Assembly: GCA_949296365.1 (NCBI GenBank)
Contig: CASFPZ010000021.1
Span: forward strand, 1-41,720
Reading direction: 5' to 3'
Origin: an uncultured Akkermansia sp.
Lineage (GTDB): Bacteria; Verrucomicrobiota; Verrucomicrobiia; Verrucomicrobiales; Akkermansiaceae
Length of the DNA stretch: 41,720 bases
The position numbers and the translations under genes are program-made. The stretch's first letter is position 1. Each line of letters opens with the position of its first letter. Shown here piece by piece: positions 1 through 9,765 of this stretch. Under the pieces are notes generated by a model. It was given only the letters and a program-made list of their open reading frames with translations, was not told where the DNA came from and made no database searches.

Positions 1-2523
1 TGCACCGTCGACAAAGCCAGAGCTAATATGAAGCCTAGAATCAACATTATCAGCATAACCTTCATACCCCGTCAATGTGACCGGAATGTCAGCCGTGCCC
101 GTATTATCAATGATCGTGTAAACGCGATCGCCCGCAGTCAACCAATTGTCCCCTTTCAAGAGCAATTGGAAACCTTCTCCCGCCAAACTTCCCCCATCTG
201 CCATTGTTGCATAAGCAGTGTCACGTTCATCCCATGTCACCGTTACAGTGCCAGCCAAAGTTGTCGTGCCACCAAGAGAGCCACCATCCAGAATCAGAGT
301 CACCTTATCCGTCATCGTCAGCCCCGTCAGCGTACCACCGCGCACAGCTGCGCTTGAAGCAACAGTTCCCAACCCTCTCGTACCAGAGATGTCCAACAGG
401 CCGCCTTCAGCCGACAATTCACCGTTGAATGCCGCCAGATCCCCCGTCAAATTCTGCGTTCCACTCCCAGTCTTAACGATATTAACGTTCCCCAACACAT
501 TGCCGTCATAGGTCAAAGCCGTCGAACCCGAATAATTGATCGTCAGCGTCGACGAGGTCACCTCAGATACCGGGTTAACCGCCACATTGATGTGGTTCTG
601 AACTGTTTCGCTCTCCTCAATAGCAATTGAAGACAACCCGGCAATCGTCACGTTTTCAGCGCCCAGATACAACCCGGTGTAATCATGAGTCAACGACACC
701 TGCGCTTTAGCTGCCGCGTCTCGATGGTTCAGAATCAGATATACTTCTTTGGTATTACCGACTTCGCCACTGCCGACTTCAATCGTTCCGCTGAACCAAT
801 TGGCTTCGTCATCGTCGGCGCCATTAATCACGAAACTCGTATTCGGGACCAGAGCCCCACCATAGGAAATACCGCTCTGTCGGCTCAAGACAATTCGCCC
901 GGAACCATTTAATTTGGAGACGATGATGCCGCGTTTACCGGAGGTCAAATAAAGTGTAGCGGCGTCATCGGCAGTTTCAGTTGCCTGAATCGTCATGCCC
1001 TCACAAAAATAGACATTTGACTGATATCTTGTATATCCAGCATCATCGCCCCACCCTGCGCCACCATAGAGAGCTCCGCCCTCTTCAATAAGCACTTCAG
1101 GAGAAAAATTGGTCGTGTCCGAAGACGACCCTGGGAACAATAATTTCAAGGAACCACCCGAATGGATGTATAACTCGTCTCCCAACGAGTACATATTGTC
1201 TGCACTCAATCCCCCACCTTGCGTTATCGTCGTCAAACCCTCCGCAATTTCGATTCGGTTCACACTAAAATCGTGTTCTGAACCATCTGCCCAAGACAAC
1301 GACAAGTTCTTAAGCACAAGAGACCCTTCGCCCGTCACAGAAGTCAGATCGAACGACGCACCGCCAAAGGCCAACGATCCCCCTTCGGCGATCGTAATAG
1401 AGTCCGTATTCAACGCCGTACCGCTCAAGGACCAGTTCGACCCGGCAGCAATGGCAGCTTCCCCTTCAAACGTCAACGTTCCTCCTACTACTGACACATC
1501 AGTATCCTCCGGCAAGACAGTTTCCTCACCAATAGTCAAGGAGCCGCCCAACGAAAAATTAATGCCCTCATCCGCACTCAACTCGACACCATCCAAGGTC
1601 AGGCTTGTATCAGCAAAAGTAGAGATTACACCCGGAGCACCCAAATCAATCGAACCGCCCGACAACGTCAGATTACCGCTTTTCAAAATCATTCCGTCCA
1701 TCTCGACCCCGTCGTCCAACGTCAGCGTCGAGCCATCCGCCGAGGCCTTGATCACAGCCGCATAGCCGGTTCCCCCCCACGCACTGTCTCCAGTCTCGCC
1801 ATCCGTTACAGACCAAACGGAGTCTCCCCAGACAGATTCCCCAGCGGCAAGATCCCTGTACAGGTAAGCACCCTCGTACGAATCCACCACCTGAATCCCC
1901 GCAATCGTGCCGCGGCCTCCGCTTAACACATTGGTCACGACAATAGTTGAGCCTGCGACTCCGTCAATTTGCAGAACGTTCGTTCCAAGAGTCAACGCAC
2001 CTAGGTTGGGGTTACGATCGCCCCAAGCCTCTGTTCCCTCCGCCATTGCGCCATCCTTCCACGTCCAGCTCGTACCATTCACATTCATCGCTGTGAATGT
2101 CCCGCCATCACCAGATAAAATCAAATACACCGTCGATTCCAGATACGGAGTGCCAGTAATCGTCACCGAATAAGCCTGACTTGTGCTGGCATCGATGTAA
2201 GAAGCCAGCAATTTGTCCGTCTGAGTTGCCGTACTAGCGTCTGTCGGCCCCCATGGATTGCGAGTCGAGGTTACAATGACATCCTGCAGAGCGTTGCCGT
2301 CGTTATCGATCGACACATTCGCCGACTGGGCTTCGGTCGTCGGGGTGAAATTGAACCAATTCTTCCCGGCAACAGCCACCATGCCAGCCGTCTCGTCCCC
2401 ACTCATCTGATCCGTATCGGATCCGTCGTTAAAATTGATACTGAACCCACGAGCAAACGTCGTGTCCGGACAAAAACAAGCCATTACAGCCGCGGCTAAA
2501 AAAACGGGTAAACGTAGTTTCAT
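1..2523 (-). CDS. Autotransporter passenger with beta-strand repeats (partial; C-terminus off the left edge)
   Basis: One uninterrupted reading frame of exactly 841 codons runs from the ATG at 2523 to the window edge, so the C-terminal part, presumably including a beta-barrel, lies outside. It starts with a signal peptide (MKLRLPVFLAAAVMACF..., likely cut after TTFA, about residue 24). The rest is low in Cys and Lys and rich in Gly, Ser, Thr and Asp, with many short beta-strand units such as GGSLTIGE and LTLSGGSIDLG. The segment NVNIVKTGSGTQNLTG matches the autotransporter-associated beta-strand repeat (PATR type). By family it should be exported by the Sec system and displayed on the outer membrane; the ligand is unknown. 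It is divergent from the GH2 gene at 2718. The class is well supported and the specific role is not. Confidence 0.85.
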   Translation of the reverse strand, partial: MKLRLPVFLAAAVMACFCPDTTFARGFSINFNDGSDTDQMSGDETAGMVAVAGKNWFNFTPTTEAQSANVSIDNDGNALQDVIVTSTRNPWGPTDASTATQTDKLLASYIDASTSQAYSVTITGTPYLESTVYLILSGDGGTFTAMNVNGTSWTWKDGAMAEGTEAWGDRNPNLGALTLGTNVLQIDGVAGSTIVVTNVLSGGRGTIAGIQVVDSYEGAYLYRDLAAGESVWGDSVWSVTDGETGDSAWGGTGYAAVIKASADGSTLTLDDGVEMDGMILKSGNLTLSGGSIDLGAPGVISTFADTSLTLDGVELSADEGINFSLGGSLTIGEETVLPEDTDVSVVGGTLTFEGEAAIAAGSNWSLSGTALNTDSITIAEGGSLAFGGASFDLTSVTGEGSLVLKNLSLSWADGSEHDFSVNRIEIAEGLTTITQGGGLSADNMYSLGDELYIHSGGSLKLLFPGSSSDTTNFSPEVLIEEGGALYGGAGWGDDAGYTRYQSNVYFCEGMTIQATETADDAATLYLTSGKRGIIVSKLNGSGRIVLSRQSGISYGGALVPNTSFVINGADDDEANWFSGTIEVGSGEVGNTKEVYLILNHRDAAAKAQVSLTHDYTGLYLGAENVTIAGLSSIAIEESETVQNHINVAVNPVSEVTSSTLTINYSGSTALTYDGNVLGNVNIVKTGSGTQNLTGDLAAFNGELSAEGGLLDISGTRGLGTVASSAAVRGGTLTGLTMTDKVTLILDGGSLGGTTTLAGTVTVTWDERDTAYATMADGGSLAGEGFQLLLKGDNWLTAGDRVYTIIDNTGTADIPVTLTGYEGYADNVDSRLHISSGFVDGA

Positions 2524-2536
2524 GGTAAGGTTGAAT

Positions 2537-2565
2537 ACTAAAGTACCAACTACCATTTTCATCAA
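2537..2565 (-). promoter_or_regulatory. Candidate promoter of the left autotransporter
   Basis: On the minus strand a TTGATG box (2560-2565) is followed by a 17-base spacer and TTTAGT (2537-2542). The start codon at 2523 lies only 13 bases past the -10-like box, so the predicted leader is very short. The match to sigma-70 consensus is moderate (4 of 6 in the -10), so this is a prediction only. Confidence 0.35.
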
Positions 2566-2670
2566 CCCACAGCAAGGAGGAAGATTCAGAGGAAACAAAA
2601 TTCTGACGAGGACCTACCAACCGAGAGCGCCATTCAGGTTCTTTGGTTAAAATTCATCAAAGTTGGATTA

Positions 2671-2688
2671 TGAACGCCAGCGCGTTCA
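2671..2688. promoter_or_regulatory. Inverted repeat upstream of the GH2 gene (candidate operator)
   Basis: GAACGC (2672-2677) and GCGTTC (2682-2687) form a perfect dyad around CAGC, extended by one T-A pair on each side. It lies 30 bases upstream of the GH2 start at 2718, within the divergent intergenic region. Position and symmetry suit a repressor site or a small hairpin; no regulator gene is recognisable nearby. Confidence 0.3.
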
Positions 2689-2717
2689 AAAGCTGTTAGA
2701 TTCGTTTTTCAATAGTT

Positions 2718-5700
2718 ATGAAAAAGTCGCATTTTCTACTAGCATGCGCATGTTTTGTCAGCATGTTGGCAGGGATATTGAGCGGGACAACCGCGCAAGC
2801 AGCCCTCAAAACAGCGGCAATCATTGACGCTTCTGCACCAGACGCCTCGACCCGTTGGGGGAAACTAGGCGTCTATGAATATCCGGCGTCTTCGGTCGCC
2901 CCCTATCAGGGCAACCGCAAGACCTTTTTTGGCCAGCCACTAGGTTTCGATGTATCGGGGCTCCCCCCCAAGCAAGAATGTAGCGTCGAAGCCACCTTTT
3001 TGAGCGATGGGACGAGAACGCTCTCGCTCGATTTCAACGGTGCGGATTTCGACGAGCAATTAGTTCGAGATCAATACATCGTCAAGCTGCAACAAGGCGT
3101 TCCCGTCGTCAGGAAGTGGACAATCCCGGCCGACAAGATTTCGGAAGGGACTTTGACCATCGATATCAACACGTTGGAGGGGCCCAATTCCGTCGTTCAG
3201 AAAATTGAAATCTGTACAGTCGATGGCAAAAAGCCAGTTATCAAAGCCAAAAAAGGCTTCGACGCCATCACAGATGCCGAATTAGAGCAAATGGTCATGC
3301 CGTTGCCACGCATCACTCCGCGCCCGACGCACGTGACAGGCGTTGCAAGCCCCGTCATGACATTGAATGGGACATGGGAATTTTCAGCAGAAAACAACGG
3401 ACACTTCAAACCAATTGCCGTACCAGCGGAATGGACCATGCAAGGGTTCAAAGTACCTGCAGGGAAATTTGCCTTGTATCGCAAAACCTTTAACGTCCCC
3501 GCCGATTGGAAAGGCCAGGTTGTTCGGCTACGATTCGACGCCGTCCATTCCGTTTGCCATGTATTCCTCAATGGCCAACAAATCGGTAGCCACATCGGCG
3601 GTTTTGTTCCCTTTGAGCTCGATGCCACGTCCGCAATCAAGCCCGGTTCTCCCAATGTTTTGGAAGTACAAGTCCAATGCGAATCTATCTCCGACGAGGT
3701 GTCCTGCCTATCTTCCTATGCCTCTCACCCAGTTGGCGGCATCGTTCGCAAAGTGACTCTCTTTGCAGTACCGGCAATTCACATTGCTCAGGAGAAGACC
3801 TGGACGACGCTGGATACCACGCATCGCCATGCCACCTTCCATTACGAAGCCGATCTAGCCAATGCCAACAAGACAGCAGGTAGCGCGCAACTAGTTCTAT
3901 CGCTGACAGACCGAGAAGGCCATATCGCCGCTTCCGTCACTCAGGATATCGACTTGAAATCTCGAGGGACAATCCCGGTCAAGGCAACGCTCCAGATTCC
4001 CAATGCGAATTTGTGGACTTCGGAAACGCCGTATCTCTACAAATTTGTTAGCACATTGAAAATCGGAGACAAAGAAATAGCAGAAAACGCGTTCAACGTC
4101 GGGCTTCGTCAAATTGAACTACGAGGCAATCGAATGTTCGTCAACGGCATGCCCGTCAAATTGCCAGGCATCTGCCGCCACGAAGTCCATCCATTGCTTG
4201 GCCGCAGCCTTACACCAGAACTGTGTCGGCAAGACGCCCAGCTTTACAAAGACGCCAACGTCAAACTCGTCCGCACATCGCACTATCCGCCGAGTGAAGA
4301 ATTCCTCCAGGCTTGTGATGAGATTGGACTATTTGTCGAAGTGGAATCAGCCTTCTGCTGGGTTGGTATGTTCAACGGTTACTGGAGCCGCAACAGCTAC
4401 ATTAACCCCAAATATTTTCCTTACTATTTGCAAGGGAACCTGGACACCCTGGCCGCCTACCGCAACCACCCCAGTGTCCTATTCTGGTCCATGGCCAACG
4501 AATCCGTCTGGAGCCATCTATGGAGAAAAGTCATGGAAGTCATGAAGCGGTATGAGCAGAGCCGTCCGATCGCCTTTCATGAATTTAGTTATCGACCAGG
4601 ATCCGACGAGCCCGGCAATCAACCCGACATAGCCAATTGCCACTACCCCTCAGAACGGAATCCAGAGAACTGGAGCAAAGAAACGCGTCCGACCTGGTTT
4701 GGCGAATATGCCCACCTGCAATGCTACAACCGAGTCGAGTTAGCCACCGACCCCTTCATTCAGGAAGACTGGAGCCGCCCGCTCCAGCGCATGGTTGATC
4801 TAATATGGGAGCAGCCAGGTTGCCTAGGCGGCGCAATCTGGAGCGGTATTGACGATGTCTTCCACCTGCCAGACGGCAATCTCTGCGGCTATGGCCACTG
4901 GGGGCCCATCGACGGCTGGCGACGGACCAAACCAGAATACCACGGATTACGCATGGCGTACACACCAGTCCGGTTCTTCTCTATTAAGGCAGAAGCAGGC
5001 CAGCCGATAGAAATCGACCTCCAAAACAGGCAAAATTTCCTCGATATGAAGGACAATCTCATCGAATGGAAATCTGCCGACCAATCAGGACGCATTTCAA
5101 TGGTTTTAGCCCCCCATGCCAAAGGGAAAATGACAATTCCAGGGACCTTCAAAGCAGGAGAACAAATCGATTTGACCGTTAAAGATCCCTCGGGGCGCCT
5201 CATTGCCCGCGAAATCATCACAGTAGCTACCACTCCAATGATGCGGCAGGACCCAGCAATCACTCAGCTGATCGATACCAAACCCCAGCTTGCTTGCATC
5301 AATGAAAAGCAACTACCAGTTCCTGCCATTTTCGCCCTCAATGGCTCAGGCGGCAACAAGATGACGAATACAGTTGCAGTCGATAAGGACATTGCCCCAT
5401 GGACATGGACTCGCGACAAGGCCGATACCACCACCCTTCGCTTTAACGGCAAAGGCGACCTCGGTTCAGGCACACTCGAATTCCAACGTCGCCAAGATGG
5501 CAACATCCTCGTTCGTTACAACATTCGGCTCTCCAAAGATATCAACCCAAGGCAGTGGGGACTCGTCTTCACGCTGCCACGCGATTTTGATACTATTTCT
5601 TGGAAACGCCAACCGCATTGGACATGGTATCCTGCCGACCACATCGGCAGAGCTATAGGCCAAGCCCAAGCCAATCCTTCCAGCCGTCAATTTATTGAGG

Positions 5701-6032
5701 AACCACGAGTAAAACCCGTTGGTCTCTGGAAAGATTACAGCAATTCCATGGGATCCAATGATTTCCGATCCACGAAAGCCAATATTGATGAAGTCAAACT
5801 CTCCAACCGCGAGAAAAATTTCGTCATAACGCCTTCTAACCCAACCATCAAACAACATGTACGAGCCTGGGTTGATGGCAATCAAATCCGAGTCCTCGTC
5901 GCCGGATTCAATACTGGCGGCGCCGATCGTTTCTTTAATACTCATTACGTACAAGAGCGAAGACCGCTCCGTGCCGGAGATGTGATCGGATCCGAATTTC
6001 TCATTAAAAACGAAACTCGATCCGCTCAATAA
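2718..6032 (+). CDS. Secreted GH2-family beta-galactosidase-like glycoside hydrolase
   Basis: Retaining glycosidase of family GH2, probably removing terminal beta-linked sugar (galactose most likely, other GH2 substrates possible) from glycans outside the cytoplasm. The 1104-aa product starts with a signal peptide (MKKSHFLLACACFVSMLAG..., cleavage near TTAQA). After an extra N-terminal beta region come the GH2 sugar-binding domain (about 205-345), an Ig-like domain, and the TIM barrel (about 465-760). The acid/base is Glu595 in LFWSMANES and the nucleophile is Glu663 in WFGEYAH. A further C-terminal beta region of about 340 residues follows the barrel. It is longer than LacZ-type minimal GH2 enzymes in its accessory domains. 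It stands alone between a divergent autotransporter and a strong hairpin at 6063-6106. Family assignment is firm; exact substrate is open. Confidence 0.88.
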   Translation: MKKSHFLLACACFVSMLAGILSGTTAQAALKTAAIIDASAPDASTRWGKLGVYEYPASSVAPYQGNRKTFFGQPLGFDVSGLPPKQECSVEATFLSDGTRTLSLDFNGADFDEQLVRDQYIVKLQQGVPVVRKWTIPADKISEGTLTIDINTLEGPNSVVQKIEICTVDGKKPVIKAKKGFDAITDAELEQMVMPLPRITPRPTHVTGVASPVMTLNGTWEFSAENNGHFKPIAVPAEWTMQGFKVPAGKFALYRKTFNVPADWKGQVVRLRFDAVHSVCHVFLNGQQIGSHIGGFVPFELDATSAIKPGSPNVLEVQVQCESISDEVSCLSSYASHPVGGIVRKVTLFAVPAIHIAQEKTWTTLDTTHRHATFHYEADLANANKTAGSAQLVLSLTDREGHIAASVTQDIDLKSRGTIPVKATLQIPNANLWTSETPYLYKFVSTLKIGDKEIAENAFNVGLRQIELRGNRMFVNGMPVKLPGICRHEVHPLLGRSLTPELCRQDAQLYKDANVKLVRTSHYPPSEEFLQACDEIGLFVEVESAFCWVGMFNGYWSRNSYINPKYFPYYLQGNLDTLAAYRNHPSVLFWSMANESVWSHLWRKVMEVMKRYEQSRPIAFHEFSYRPGSDEPGNQPDIANCHYPSERNPENWSKETRPTWFGEYAHLQCYNRVELATDPFIQEDWSRPLQRMVDLIWEQPGCLGGAIWSGIDDVFHLPDGNLCGYGHWGPIDGWRRTKPEYHGLRMAYTPVRFFSIKAEAGQPIEIDLQNRQNFLDMKDNLIEWKSADQSGRISMVLAPHAKGKMTIPGTFKAGEQIDLTVKDPSGRLIAREIITVATTPMMRQDPAITQLIDTKPQLACINEKQLPVPAIFALNGSGGNKMTNTVAVDKDIAPWTWTRDKADTTTLRFNGKGDLGSGTLEFQRRQDGNILVRYNIRLSKDINPRQWGLVFTLPRDFDTISWKRQPHWTWYPADHIGRAIGQAQANPSSRQFIEEPRVKPVGLWKDYSNSMGSNDFRSTKANIDEVKLSNREKNFVITPSNPTIKQHVRAWVDGNQIRVLVAGFNTGGADRFFNTHYVQERRPLRAGDVIGSEFLIKNETRSAQ

Positions 6033-6062
6033 ATTTTCTCCTTCATCTAACCTTTAGGTAAA

Positions 6063-6106
6063 CTCAATCGCCGCTAGCCAGGAAACCTCCACTAGCGGCG
6101 ATTGAG
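6063..6106 (+). terminator. Strong hairpin after the GH2 gene
   Basis: A perfect 15-bp stem (6063-6077 with 6092-6106, arms beginning CTCAATCGCC and CTAGCGGCGA) encloses a 14-base loop, 31 bases after the GH2 stop. No U-run follows, so it is not a textbook intrinsic terminator. It may act as a 3' mRNA stabiliser or in a Rho-assisted way. Confidence 0.5.
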
Positions 6107-6188
6107 CATCATATGTTAATCACGTTCTGAACAATACGCATGACAAGGTTAACGACTATTTCCGCCTATTTTTGAAAGTTTTTTCTTC

Positions 6189-6217
6189 TTGACATCGTAT
6201 TCAGGGTATTCGATCAT
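6189..6217 (+). promoter_or_regulatory. Promoter of the DivIC-like gene
   Basis: A consensus TTGACA (6189-6194), a 17-base spacer and GATCAT (6212-6217, 4 of 6 to TATAAT) lie directly before the ATG at 6231. Transcription would start near 6224, leaving a leader of only a few bases. This supports 6231 rather than the upstream TTG at 6189, which is part of the -35 box. Confidence 0.5.
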
Positions 6218-6230
6218 TTCTTTCACCTTC

Positions 6231-6605
6231 ATGTTGGGCATTTTTCAGCGTCGTCATCAATATACTCTCAGCGAATTGGAACTTCGTCGCGAGGCGCGTG
6301 CCGATGTTATCAAGCAGTCGTTGCCATTATTGACGATTGTGCTTTTTTTCGTTTTACTGGCATTGTTGTCTCTTCTCTGCCTGAGGCCTTGGAACGACTT
6401 GCGCGACCTCCAGCAACAACGGGAAATGACCCAAATCAAGTTGAAAAAAACACAAAAAGAGCTCCAACGAGCCAAACAAGAATACTATTGGATGACACAA
6501 GACCCCGATTATTTCGAAACCATAGCCCGGGATAAAAACAACCTCTCACTGCCCGGCGAAACAGTCATCCGTATTGAAAAAGAGCCGAAGCCCGTTATTC
6601 CGTAA
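6231..6605 (+). CDS. DivIC/FtsB-like septum formation initiator protein
   Basis: The 124-aa product has the small bitopic architecture of the DivIC/FtsB family: a charged cytoplasmic N-terminus, one transmembrane segment (about residues 31-54, LLTIVLFFVLLALLSLLCL), a coiled coil rich in Gln, Lys and Glu (about 60-95), then the conserved short tail with DPDYFETIARDK and LPGETVIRI. Family members bridge FtsL and FtsQ/DivIB in the divisome at the inner membrane. The ATG at 6231 is preferred over the in-frame TTG at 6189 because that TTG lies in a consensus -35 box. The gene stands alone between a GH2 gene and a convergent pair of unknown genes. The family is well supported by layout and tail motif; FtsB and DivIC cannot be told apart here. 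Confidence 0.75.
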   Translation: MLGIFQRRHQYTLSELELRREARADVIKQSLPLLTIVLFFVLLALLSLLCLRPWNDLRDLQQQREMTQIKLKKTQKELQRAKQEYYWMTQDPDYFETIARDKNNLSLPGETVIRIEKEPKPVIP

Positions 6606-6673
6606 CGCGTTCTACTGATACAGGATGAGCCTATAGAGCGGTTCCTGGGCCCTTTATAGGCAACAAGTAGTCA

Positions 6674-7096
6674 TCAAAATACAAGTTGAGCGATTTCCGT
6701 ATCGCTCATATCTTCCATTGAGTCCTGAGAAGAAAAAAGGCACACAGCGTCACGCAACGTTTCACTGCCTAACGATTCATAAGCAGCCCCTACTAAATAA
6801 GAATCGTCTACCTGATCAGCAACGGCCAATTCATCTACACCTTGAGATGTTGGTTCCAGCGCCGAGAATAGGAACAAACCGACAGTAATAACAGCCGCTG
6901 CGGCAGAGATCCACACTTTCCAACTTATACCCCAACTCTGTTCGCGAATTTCAGGTTGACAGGAAGCGGAAGACGGTTGTTCTTCAGCGATACGCTTCAT
7001 GACAGCCTCAGCGAAACCGGCAGGAGCTTTCTTGCGCTCTGCTTTTCCCAAAAGCTCCCATAATTCCCAATCGTCTTGTCGATGTGGATCGTTCAT
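6674..7096 (-). CDS. Unknown single-pass membrane protein
   Basis: I do not recognise this 140-aa protein. A charged cytoplasmic-looking N-terminus (DDWELWELLGKAERKKAPAG, then FAEAVMKRIAEE) precedes one transmembrane segment (VWISAAAAVITVGLFLFSAL) and an acidic C-terminal part of about 55 residues ending DTEIAQLVF. The layout recalls small anti-sigma-like or FecR-like membrane regulators, but there is no zinc motif and no sigma-factor gene beside it. The ATG at 7096 is used; an in-frame TTG at 7114 would add six residues. It follows the 7145-7534 gene by 48 bases on the same strand, so the two are probably co-transcribed. Function unknown. Confidence 0.6.
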   Translation of the reverse strand: MNDPHRQDDWELWELLGKAERKKAPAGFAEAVMKRIAEEQPSSASCQPEIREQSWGISWKVWISAAAAVITVGLFLFSALEPTSQGVDELAVADQVDDSYLVGAAYESLGSETLRDAVCLFSSQDSMEDMSDTEIAQLVF

Positions 7097-7144
7097 ATCT
7101 TCTTGTTTTGTCAAACACCAGACATGCAGGTAAGTTGCAAAAAA

Positions 7145-7534
7145 TTATTGTTCATCAGGTGGGAGACGCATCCAATCGCCAGCGATACCGCCAGACAAGA
7201 TCGACCGACGGCTGACGTCGCGCGATTTGGCTCGGTCTGTTCCTTCAAATTCCAGCAATGCGGTGTAAACAGGTTGGGAGTCATTTGGGCGGAACAAGGT
7301 TATTTCGCAGGGGTCAGTATCGGTATTCAACACATAACGAAACGTTCTGGGACGCCTGTCATCGGGCATCGAGAAACAGATTTCCTGTTCCGACACCGCA
7401 GCTTTGACTTGGAATTGAGTTTCCAGCCATTCGCCAATGATTATTTTGCGCGGATCCGGAGTAGGCCACAACGCCACACCCCCTATAAGAGCACAGCATG
7501 CCGTAACTACAACTATTGTTTTTTTCCCTATCAC
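7145..7534 (-). CDS. Unknown small exported or membrane-anchored protein
   Basis: This 129-aa protein is not recognised with confidence. It starts from a GTG, because no ATG exists between it and the upstream in-frame stop at 7598-7600, and has a hydrophobic N-terminus (KKTIVVVTACCALIGGVAL) that should act as a signal peptide or anchor. The remaining 105 residues contain IIGEWLETQFQV and FRYVLNTDTDPCEITLF. The pattern of a GEW start with an evenly spaced strand carrying a YxLD-like motif is reminiscent of small lipocalin-like domains common in Planctomycetes and Verrucomicrobia, but this is only a resemblance. It is the first gene of a probable pair with 6674-7096, downstream of the enolase terminator. 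Confidence 0.6.
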   Translation of the reverse strand: MIGKKTIVVVTACCALIGGVALWPTPDPRKIIIGEWLETQFQVKAAVSEQEICFSMPDDRRPRTFRYVLNTDTDPCEITLFRPNDSQPVYTALLEFEGTDRAKSRDVSRRSILSGGIAGDWMRLPPDEQ

Positions 7535-7602
7535 TGTTCTAAAGCAACTCTCGTTTTTATATCGGGGGATGGCTTTGACGAACAGAGGGAAAGCACGTCA
7601 TT

Positions 7603-7640
7603 ACAAAAATACCAGGAGCCACCCAAAGGGCACTCCTGGC
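7603..7640 (-). terminator. Intrinsic terminator of enolase
   Basis: On the minus strand CCAGGAG (7633-7639) pairs with CTCCTGG (7612-7618) around a 14-base loop and is followed by TATTTTTG. Stem plus U-run, 40 bases past the enolase stop, is a standard Rho-independent terminator. Confidence 0.75.
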
Positions 7641-7679
7641 AGAGTAACCATCAATCTCCTATCACATGCGCCTTAGGTC

Positions 7680-8984
<1,305 letters not shown>

Positions 8985-9073
8985 CTAATAAGGTGTAACT
9001 AACAATCCTTTTCCCAATTTTTTTTGTTTTATTTTGGGGTAAAAGATTCATGGAGAGTTGACCAGATTTGATA

Positions 9074-9102
9074 TTGGCTGATTAACAAGATTGAACTAGA
9101 GT
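9074..9102 (+). promoter_or_regulatory. Candidate promoter of the 9109-14847 operon
   Basis: TTGGCT (9074-9079), 17 bases, then TAGAGT (9097-9102). The ATG at 9109 begins six bases after the -10-like box, so the transcript would be essentially leaderless. No SD-like sequence precedes this ATG, which fits. Moderate consensus match only. Confidence 0.35.
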
Positions 9103-9108
9103 GTATTC

Positions 9109-9741
9109 ATGTCTCGTTATCAAGGAGAGCAAGTATTGGTTATTCCACGGTCTATTTTTGTAGAAGTTGGTTATTTTCAAGGGGTTAGTTTCAATGCGAC
9201 AGGCATTTTGGAGGCAGCCTTTTCGGCAGGGGCAGCACGATTTATGGATCGCGAGGAAGCGGAGAAGGATCCATCGTACAAGCAATTAATACCCTATGGG
9301 ATATTCCATTATGGTTCTCGACTTCTGCACTATACGCGAGGAGGGAGTGGAGGAGAAGCGCGGCTTTACGACAAAGGATCGATAGGCATAGGGGGCCATA
9401 TCAATCCCGTCGACCAGCATGAGGGGACGATCACCATGCAGACGTACCTATCAGGGGTTGAGCGCGAAGTGAGGGAAGAGTTGAGTATTGAGGGGGAACC
9501 GGCCCAGCGCATCATTGGGGCCATCAACGACGACACAAACGAAGTTGGGTCAGTTCACCTAGGCATCGTTCATGTATTTGACATGACATCATGTCAGGTT
9601 AAATCGAACGAGTCAGCCTTGGCCAATCTTGCCTTTCAGGAGATTAACGATCTAGAGTCACCCCAAATGCATAGCAAACTGGAAACGTGGTCTCAATTAG
9701 CCTTGCGACTCTATCGGCATTATCAAGTTTCTGGACATTAA
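9109..9741 (+). CDS. Nudix-like predicted phosphoesterase (COG4112 type)
   Basis: The 210-aa protein resembles the MutT-related predicted phosphoesterases of COG4112. The N-terminal half (VLVIPRSIFVEVGYFQGVSF) precedes a short conserved stretch GIFHYGSRLLHYTRG, then IGIGGHINPVD and the helix YLSGVEREVREELSI, which carries the REVREEL core of a Nudix box. The spacing between the Gly-Gly and the helix is longer than the canonical GX5EX7REUXEEXGU, as expected for this subfamily. Substrate is unknown; family logic suggests hydrolysis of a nucleotide or other diphosphate. It is the first gene of a seven-gene plus-strand run and ends 24 bases before the sialic acid lyase gene. Subfamily call is moderately sure. 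Confidence 0.7.
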   Translation: MSRYQGEQVLVIPRSIFVEVGYFQGVSFNATGILEAAFSAGAARFMDREEAEKDPSYKQLIPYGIFHYGSRLLHYTRGGSGGEARLYDKGSIGIGGHINPVDQHEGTITMQTYLSGVEREVREELSIEGEPAQRIIGAINDDTNEVGSVHLGIVHVFDMTSCQVKSNESALANLAFQEINDLESPQMHSKLETWSQLALRLYRHYQVSGH

Positions 9742-9765
9742 TTTAATTTTCACAACACTATATTC

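Noticed and set aside
1109..1765. 218-aa open frame on the plus strand
   Set aside because: It is antisense to the autotransporter frame, which is open for 841 codons with clear repeats; the plus-strand product is a Pro/Ser-rich shadow.
5466..6029. 187-aa open frame on the minus strand
   Set aside because: Antisense to the GH2 C-terminal region; no recognisable domain or start signal.
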